Assembly (NCBI GenBank): GCA_028871775.1
Contig: JAGWMH010000030.1
Location: forward strand, 1 to 12,187
DNA: 12,187 bases
Direction of reading: 5' to 3'
Source of the DNA: Betaproteobacteria bacterium
Lineage (GTDB): Bacteria; Pseudomonadota; Gammaproteobacteria; Burkholderiales; Gallionellaceae
The notes beneath the pieces are model-generated. The model searched no databases. It worked only from the letters and a program-made list of their open reading frames with translations, and was not told the origin of the DNA. Shown here in pieces: positions 8,301 to 12,187 of this stretch. A program made the translations under genes and the position numbers. Positions within the stretch are counted from its first letter, which is position 1, and every line of letters starts with the position of its first letter.

Positions 8301-9224
8301 AACCTGTCGCTGGAGAAGGATGAAAGCGGCAAGAAAGAAGGTGTCGTGCATAAAACTGCCGCCTCAGGCAATGGCGATGAAAGCACTGCGGGCATCGAGT
8401 TTCCCGCGCTCGACCTGACGGTGGACGATTTGACGCTGAAGGGCAAGCAGCTTGGCCGTCTGGAACTGCTGGCGCAGCAGCATGGGCGCGACTGGTTGCT
8501 GGAGCGCATGCACATCACCAATCCGGATGGGGTGCTGACCGCGGATGGAAAATGGAGCATGGCTGCCGGCAAGGCACAGACACAGTTCAACCTCAAGCTG
8601 GAAATCAGCGATGCGGGGAAAATCCTCGCCCGTTCCGGTTATCCAAACAGCGTCAAGAATGGCAGCGGCAAACTTGAAGGCGAGTTTGCATGGCAGGGCG
8701 GGCCGGAGGATTTCAGTTATGCCACGCTGGACGGCACGCTCAAGCTGGATACGGGCAAGGGACAGTTTCTGAAGATAGACCCGGGCATCGGCAAGCTGCT
8801 CGGTATCCTGAGCCTGCAAGCCCTGCCCAAGCACATCACGCTGGACTTCACCGACGTGTTCAGCGAGGGCTTTGCCTTCGACAGCATTACCGGCACGGCG
8901 CAGATCAAACAGGGGGTGCTGACAACCAATGATTTCAGGATAGACGGTTCCTCAGCCAAGGTGACCATGCTGGGGCAAGTCGACCTGGACCGTGAAACGC
9001 AAAATCTGCGCATACGCATCCTGCCCACGGTGGGAAACAGCGTATCGCTGCTGGGCGCGTTTACCGCCGGGCCGGTAGTGGGTATCGGGGCTTTTATCCT
9101 GAACAAGATTCTGCGCGAACCGCTCGATAAGCTGGCGTCGTTTGAATACAATGTCACAGGCACCTGGGCTGATCCGAATGTAGTCAAAATGGGACAGCCG
9201 GCCAATGGTTCAACCAACAAATAA
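5358..9224 (+). CDS. yhdP: YhdP family AsmA-like envelope protein
   Basis: The protein has 1288 residues, close to the E. coli family member (about 1266). It has one N-terminal membrane anchor (about 18-40, rich in Leu, Ile and Gly) followed by a very long periplasmic region with the alternating-residue pattern of AsmA-like beta structure. The C-terminal domain ends with a hydrophobic, glycine-rich stretch around GAFTAGPVVGIGAFILNKIL and then EYNVTGTWADPNV, typical of YhdP/AsmA C-termini. YhdP, with TamB and YdbH, is known in E. coli to bridge the envelope and carry phospholipids to the outer membrane. A polar Lys/Glu/Gly/Ser-rich linker lies at about 985-1015. I chose ATG 5358 because it gives a normal short cytoplasmic tail before the anchor; ATG 5334 and TTG 5322 are in-frame alternatives, and none has a clear ribosome binding site. 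It is the first gene of the yhdP-nit-tldD run. Confidence 0.93.
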   Translation: MLKTSLRFAWRGLSHLSRIALVGSVLLIIAIGGLLLGLRYWILPDIERYHGIITVSASRAIGQPVSIGKIEADWSGIHPHLLLTDVHILDKQGQTALALERVDGVVSWMTLLTGEVRLHSVELDRPNLMVKRDAQGLLYIAGVVLSDKTSDKNLADWLLHQARIVVRDARITWQDEQRATPVLAFDRVNLLIVNSGFIGGFGSHHRFALRALPQTELSAQLDVRGDFHGKGFGDLNAWRGQLYIQLDYADVGAWRTWLPLPAGFKRGVGALRGWMDVEAGKVTRLTADLALKNVLAQLADDLLPLDLRTLRGRAAWQKTAQWSEISTRKLSLQMNNGLLLQPTDFYLRLAAAKGKQPASGEVRANTLDLASLVGMTGYLPLERNLKKQLAEFAPQGQVSQLKAKWQGNADNLEHYDIKAHFDQLSMRRAGNLPGFSGLSGEVNGSDTGGTLMLNAHKLTLDAPRIMPEPLAFDTLTAQGNWRVGKQGTEVKFSNVSAANSDLAGTVFGSFQTLPNSPGLIDLNINLTRAAVGHADRYIPLGALDKETHAWLRGALLDGQADEFGLRLKGNLNDFPFTENRKGLFQIQARIKGGMLEYARGWPRIDNITGELLIQGKRLEVTAPAAMTAGGRLQKVSVVLPDMTSPDLLLQVRGEAVGETARCLDFIQKSPVRGYIDGFTDNMTARGNGKLNLQVDIPLRGSKQVAVSGSYHFADNEVNLGEGVPTLYKANGELLFTESSMHTQNASAQIFGGPATLALQSSADGAVKARVRGKTNLDSLRTSAPHPLLRYLHGDSEWRAVVTVQKKLTEVLVISNLAGLGSDLPAPFAKTISEAIPLRFEMKSVTAQQDVLTLQYGKLLGAKLLRREEGGEWVIKRGTVNFGSDAKWPDRDGVWLTGTVPQLSLGGWVGLAGASGGASKVSIAGADLLIQNLDVYGYKATDLHINARSRKGMLSAQLASGEINGKMIWHPQDKGKLTARFRNLSLEKDESGKKEGVVHKTAASGNGDESTAGIEFPALDLTVDDLTLKGKQLGRLELLAQQHGRDWLLERMHITNPDGVLTADGKWSMAAGKAQTQFNLKLEISDAGKILARSGYPNSVKNGSGKLEGEFAWQGGPEDFSYATLDGTLKLDTGKGQFLKIDPGIGKLLGILSLQALPKHITLDFTDVFSEGFAFDSITGTAQIKQGVLTTNDFRIDGSSAKVTMLGQVDLDRETQNLRIRILPTVGNSVSLLGAFTAGPVVGIGAFILNKILREPLDKLASFEYNVTGTWADPNVVKMGQPANGSTNK
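7222..7245. repeat. Perfect 9-bp GC-rich inverted repeat inside yhdP
   Basis: CACCGGCCG (7222-7230) and CGGCCGGTG (7237-7245) are exact reverse complements around the 6-nt loop CCATGA. The stem is almost all G and C, so it would be very stable in the mRNA. It lies within the reading frame (Ala-Pro-Ala-Ala-Met-Thr-Ala-Gly), about 620 codons into yhdP. No T-run follows, so it is not a standard terminator. Confidence 0.55.
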
Positions 9225-9242
9225 AGCATTCCATAGGAAAGC

Positions 9243-10103
9243 ATGAACATGTCAGATGTAAACTCCACCCAGCAACGCATCGCCGCACAATCCAGGGCTT
9301 TCAAGGTTGCCGCCGTGCAGATGGCTTCCGGGCCGAATGTCGCGGGCAACCTGAGCGAGGCGCGCCGCCTGATTGCCAAAGCCGCTGAGCAAGGCGCGCG
9401 CCTGGTGGTGCTGCCGGAATTTTTCGCCATCATGGGCATGAACGAACAGGACAAGGTGGCAGTGCGCGAACAGCCGGGCAGCGGCGTGATCCAGTCTTTC
9501 CTGAGCGAGACCGCGCGCAGGCACAAAATCTGGCTGGTGGGCGGCTCCATCCCGCTGGCTGCCAGCACACCGGACAAGGTGCTCAACACCTGCCTGGTGT
9601 ATGACGAAACCGGTACGCAGGTGGCGCGTTACGACAAGATTCATTTGTTCAATCTCGACCTCGGCAACGAGCGCTACCATGAGGCCAAGACTATCGAACC
9701 GGGCAAACAGGTGGTGGTGGTGGACAGCCCGTTCGGCCGCATCGGCCTTGCGGTGTGTTACGACTTGCGTTTTCCCGAACTGTTCCGCGCCATGCATGAT
9801 GTGGACATCATCGTGCTGCCTTCCGCCTTCACCGAAACTACCGGCAAGATGCACTGGGAAGTACTGGTGCGCGCCCGCGCCATCGAGAATCTGGCGTATG
9901 TGGTGGCGGCTGCACAGGGCGGATATCACGTCAGCGGCCGCGAGACGCACGGCAACAGCATGATCGTCGATCCGTGGGGGCGGGTGCTGGATCGCCTGCC
10001 GCGAGGCTCCGGGGTGGTGGTTGCGGAAGTGAACCCGTCCTACCAGGCCAGTTTGCGCGCCAGTCTGCCGGCCTTGTCGCACCGCACGCTGCGCAGTTGT
10101 TAA
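9243..10103 (+). CDS. Carbon-nitrogen hydrolase of the Nit1/YbeM type (possible deaminated glutathione amidase)
   Basis: This is a 286-residue nitrilase-superfamily enzyme expected in the cytoplasm. The catalytic triad is visible: Glu59 (LPEFFAIMG), Lys132 (YDKIHLFNLDL) and Cys172 (AVCYDLRFPELFR). A further conserved Glu206 lies in HWEVLVRARAIEN. The CYDLRFPELF signature fits the Nit1 branch, which in mammals, yeast and E. coli (YbeM) hydrolyses the side-product deaminated glutathione; that substrate is an inference here. The ATG at 9243 is preceded by AGGA with a 4-nt gap, and a second ATG two codons later (9249) would have a more usual 10-nt gap, so either may be used. The gene begins 18 nt after yhdP and lies before tldD, an order also found in Pseudomonas. 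The absence of a membrane segment rules out the Lnt branch of the superfamily. Confidence 0.92.
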   Translation: MNMSDVNSTQQRIAAQSRAFKVAAVQMASGPNVAGNLSEARRLIAKAAEQGARLVVLPEFFAIMGMNEQDKVAVREQPGSGVIQSFLSETARRHKIWLVGGSIPLAASTPDKVLNTCLVYDETGTQVARYDKIHLFNLDLGNERYHEAKTIEPGKQVVVVDSPFGRIGLAVCYDLRFPELFRAMHDVDIIVLPSAFTETTGKMHWEVLVRARAIENLAYVVAAAQGGYHVSGRETHGNSMIVDPWGRVLDRLPRGSGVVVAEVNPSYQASLRASLPALSHRTLRSC

Positions 10104-10110
10104 TCGAGGA

Positions 10111-10158
10111 ACAGCTTGTTGGGGAACCTGCCCTGTGTTGAGTAGTCAACCTTGCTGT
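10111..10158 (+). other. Possible structured leader before tldD
   Basis: The 87-nt gap between nit and tldD can form an extended hairpin: ACAGC (10111-10115) pairs with GCTGT (10154-10158), and GTTG (10118-10121) with CAAC (10147-10150). A competing small hairpin, GTTGA (10137-10141) with TCAAC (10146-10150) around a GTAG loop, uses the same right arm, so the two folds exclude each other. No T-run follows, so this is not an intrinsic terminator. The tldD start has no Shine-Dalgarno sequence, which makes structure-dependent expression conceivable. This was paired by eye only. Confidence 0.3.
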
Positions 10159-10190
10159 AACAAAACATACGAACTCCCCTGGTATTGATA

Positions 10191-11633
10191 ATGCAAAAAG
10201 ATACTTTGTTTAACCTCGCGCAACAGTCCCTGCTGGCACCGCATGCGTTGGAGGCGCGCCACCTGCAGCAGGTGTTCGGCAAGATGCTGGCGCACCGGCT
10301 GGATTACGCCGACCTGTATTTCCAGAGCAGCCGCGCGGAAAGCTGGTCGCTGGAAGAGGGTATCGTCAAGTCCGGCAATTTCAGCATAGACCAGGGCGTG
10401 GGCGTGCGCGCGGTGAGCGGCGAGAAGACTGCCTTCGCCTATTCCGACGACATCAGCCTCGCCGCACTGGAGAATGCCGCGCTGGCCACGCGCGCGATTG
10501 CGCGGCAGGGCGGAACGCAGACCGTGCCGATGCTGCATAAAGGCAAACAGCGCAGCCTGTACCTGCCGCAGGATCCCATCGCCAGCCTGAATGCAGCCGA
10601 CAAGGTCGCGCTGCTGGAACGGCTGGAACGCTACGCGCGCGCCCTCGACCCGCGCGTGACGCAAGTGATGGCGGGGCTGGCGGGCGAATACGATGTGGTG
10701 CTGGTGGCGCGCAGCGATGGCCTGCTGAATGCCGACATCCGCCCGCTGGTGCGCCTGTCTTTGCAGGTGATCGTGGAAAGCGCCGGCCGCCGCGAGCAAG
10801 GCTCCGCTGGCGGCGGCGGGCGCTTCGGCTACGATTATTTCACCGACGAAGTGTTGCGCGACTACGCCGCCAGCGCGGTGCATCAGGCGGTGATCAATCT
10901 GGATGCCAGGCCGGCCCCGGCGGGCAACATGACCGTGGTGCTGGGCTCCGGCTGGCCCGGCATCCTGCTGCATGAGGCGGTGGGGCACGGGCTGGAGGGC
11001 GACTTCAACCGCAAGGGCAGTTCCGCTTTCTCCGGCCGCGTCGGCGAGCGCGTCGCCGCAAAAGGCGTGACGGTGGTGGATGACGGCACCATCGCCCACC
11101 GGCGCGGCTCGCTGCAAATGGATGACGAGGGCAATCCCACGCAGCGCACCGTATTGATCGAGGACGGCATCCTCAAGGGCTATTTGCAGGACACGCTGAA
11201 CGCGCGCCTGATGGATGTGCCGGTCACCGGCAACGCGCGGCGCGAATCCTACGCGCACCTGCCGATGCCGCGCATGACCAACACCACCATGCTCAGCGGC
11301 GATAGGAGCCGGGAGGAAATCATCGCCTCGGTCAAGCACGGGCTGTATGCCGCCAATTTCGGCGGCGGGCAGGTGGACATCACCAGCGGCAAGTTCGTGT
11401 TCTCCACCACCGAAGCCTACATGATCGAAGACGGCAGGATCACCTACCCGGTGAAAGGCGCAACGCTGATCGGCAACGGCCCGGAAGCGCTCACCCGCGT
11501 CTCCATGATCGGCAACGATATGGCGCTCGATCCCGGTGTGGGCACCTGCGGCAAGGAAGGGCAGAGCGTGCCGGTCGGCGTGGGGCAGCCGACGGTGAGG
11601 ATAGACGGGTTGACGGTGGGCGGGACGGCGTAG
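10191..11633 (+). CDS. tldD: Metalloprotease TldD
   Basis: The protein has 480 residues against 481 in E. coli, and its N-terminal region ([16 protein letters not shown], then [19 protein letters not shown]) matches the family very well. The zinc site is intact: the HExxxH motif HEAVGH at 261-266, with Cys453 in GTCGKEGQ as the expected third ligand. TldD forms a heterodimer with TldE (PmbA) that degrades unfolded peptides and matures peptides such as microcin B17 and the CcdA antitoxin in E. coli. The partner gene is not in this window. I chose the ATG at 10191; a TTG two codons earlier (10185) is in frame, but the ATG gives the family's usual N-terminus. Neither has a ribosome binding site, and the leader even contains CTCCCC. 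It is the last gene of the probable yhdP-nit-tldD operon. Confidence 0.96.
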   Translation: MQKDTLFNLAQQSLLAPHALEARHLQQVFGKMLAHRLDYADLYFQSSRAESWSLEEGIVKSGNFSIDQGVGVRAVSGEKTAFAYSDDISLAALENAALATRAIARQGGTQTVPMLHKGKQRSLYLPQDPIASLNAADKVALLERLERYARALDPRVTQVMAGLAGEYDVVLVARSDGLLNADIRPLVRLSLQVIVESAGRREQGSAGGGGRFGYDYFTDEVLRDYAASAVHQAVINLDARPAPAGNMTVVLGSGWPGILLHEAVGHGLEGDFNRKGSSAFSGRVGERVAAKGVTVVDDGTIAHRRGSLQMDDEGNPTQRTVLIEDGILKGYLQDTLNARLMDVPVTGNARRESYAHLPMPRMTNTTMLSGDRSREEIIASVKHGLYAANFGGGQVDITSGKFVFSTTEAYMIEDGRITYPVKGATLIGNGPEALTRVSMIGNDMALDPGVGTCGKEGQSVPVGVGQPTVRIDGLTVGGTA

Positions 11634-11653
11634 GAGTATTGCGACGCTGACAC

Positions 11654-11720
11654 TCTTGATTCGATCTATTTGACTTGCACGAATGTCAGCATGACGCCTT
11701 GGCGTTTGTCTTGATTCGAT
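11654..11720. repeat. 12-bp direct repeat and 7-bp inverted repeat at the tldD/unknown gene junction
   Basis: TCTTGATTCGAT occurs exactly at 11654-11665 and again at 11709-11720, 55 bp apart. The first copy abuts the stop codon of the minus-strand gene and the second lies within its last 20 codons. Nearby, GCTGACA (11646-11652) and TGTCAGC (11684-11690) form a perfect 7-bp inverted repeat with a 31-nt loop. The 32-nt space between the convergent stop codons has no GC-rich hairpin plus T-run, so I see no intrinsic terminator here. Confidence 0.5.
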
Positions 11721-12187
11721 ATAGCGGATCTTCTGGCTGTGACAAATTCGCCGGGCTTGCCGGTAGAAATTGCATCCCATATCACGGAAGCATGTTCTGG
11801 TTTGAAAATATATGTCTCTTGTTTGTTCAAGTCAGCGCTTACCCATGCCATGGCGGCATTCCCCTCCCCATACTCTGATCCCACGAGGAACAAAGACCCG
11901 TCCGGCAACCGATAGAAAACTCCTGTGCCAATACCTTGAGCTTTTCCCACTAATCTCTTTGCATTAGCAAGGTCGCCGTCAAGAGTCCACAAGGAAATTG
12001 ATGCGTCAAATTTTGGAATCAATAATCGTGGAAACAGATATAAACTTGGGTCAGAGGGTGTCGAATGAGACGCCATCAGATCGCCTGGAATCACTTTTTC
12101 CCCTGTAACATCCCCGTCAATGCCAATTCGGGTAACCTTGACTGAGGGTGCATTATTAACTGGATGCTCAGCGACAAGCATGAGATT
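11666..12187 (-). CDS. Unrecognised protein with propeller-like repeats, N-terminus beyond the window edge
   Basis: I do not recognise this protein. The frame is open from the right edge to the TAG at 11666-11668. An ATG at 12181-12179 exists, but the frame continues past it to the edge with no ribosome binding site visible, so the true start is probably outside. Numbering from that ATG, a motif recurs every 46-48 residues: VTRIGIDGDVTGEKVIPG (16-33), ISLWTLDGDLANAKRLVG (62-79) and the weaker AMAWVSADLNKQETYIF (110-126). Between them lie short beta-like runs such as LPDGSLFLVGSEYG. That spacing suits blades of a beta-propeller, and the chain ends in a closing strand (GVMLTFVQVK). The visible part has no cysteine or catalytic motif. 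The DNA is more AT-rich than the neighbouring tldD, which hints at separate ancestry. It converges on tldD with a 32-nt gap. Confidence 0.75.
   Translation of the reverse strand, partial: NLMLVAEHPVNNAPSVKVTRIGIDGDVTGEKVIPGDLMASHSTPSDPSLYLFPRLLIPKFDASISLWTLDGDLANAKRLVGKAQGIGTGVFYRLPDGSLFLVGSEYGEGNAAMAWVSADLNKQETYIFKPEHASVIWDAISTGKPGEFVTARRSAISNQDKRQGVMLTFVQVK

Noticed and set aside
8717..9589. 290-residue minus-strand frame spanning the yhdP/nit junction
   Set aside because: It runs antisense to two genes with intact motifs and is Ser/Thr/Pro-rich, as expected of a shadow frame.
10784..10818. GCCGCCGC/GCGGCGGC inverted repeat in tldD
   Set aside because: It arises from arginine and glycine codons in very GC-rich coding sequence, with a loop of 15 nt or more and no T-run.
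10146..11780. 544-residue open frame on the minus strand across tldD
   Set aside because: It is the antisense shadow of a very well-supported tldD; high G+C at third positions removes stop codons on the other strand. Its product is rich in His, Gln, Arg and Ala without any recognisable motif.

Overview
This window looks like ordinary chromosomal DNA of a betaproteobacterium. My best guess is a Nitrosomonadales/Gallionellaceae-type organism, inferred from protein style and gene order rather than from a search. Six complete protein genes and two partial genes at the edges account for almost all of it. No tRNA, rRNA, CRISPR array, insertion sequence or phage gene is visible.

Left part, minus strand (1-1068): a small CHCC zinc-finger protein, cut by the left edge, lies 11 nt behind ilvE (branched-chain aminotransferase). 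The two look like one operon, read from a plausible sigma70 promoter at about 1106-1134. Next, on the plus strand (1268-2533), is a membrane-anchored class III adenylate cyclase with six predicted membrane segments. It converges on glnE (minus strand, 2530-5253), the glutamine synthetase adenylyltransferase/deadenylylase. The two stop codons share a TTAA palindrome. As I recall, glnE-ilvE-zinc finger is a common co-directional order in betaproteobacteria, so the cyclase appears to be an insertion into that block.

Right part, plus strand (5358-11633): yhdP (AsmA-like envelope protein), a Nit1/YbeM-type carbon-nitrogen hydrolase and tldD (metalloprotease subunit) run in the same direction with gaps of 18 and 87 nt, so they are probably one operon. 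This yhdP-nit-tldD order is also known from gammaproteobacteria. glnE and yhdP are divergent, and a 104-nt gap between them must hold both promoters. The 87-nt gap before tldD can fold into mutually exclusive hairpins and lacks a ribosome binding site.

Right edge, minus strand (11666-12187): the 3' part of an unrecognised, visibly more AT-rich gene. Its protein shows a repeating motif every 46-48 residues, suggesting a beta-propeller.

Together the genes cover nitrogen assimilation (glnE, ilvE), cAMP signalling (cyclase), envelope lipid homeostasis (yhdP), amide/peptide clean-up or maturation (nit, tldD), and one unknown. I see no convincing new multi-gene system. The points most worth following are the cyclase inserted in the nitrogen cluster, the unexplained yhdP-nit-tldD linkage, and the unknown propeller-like gene.
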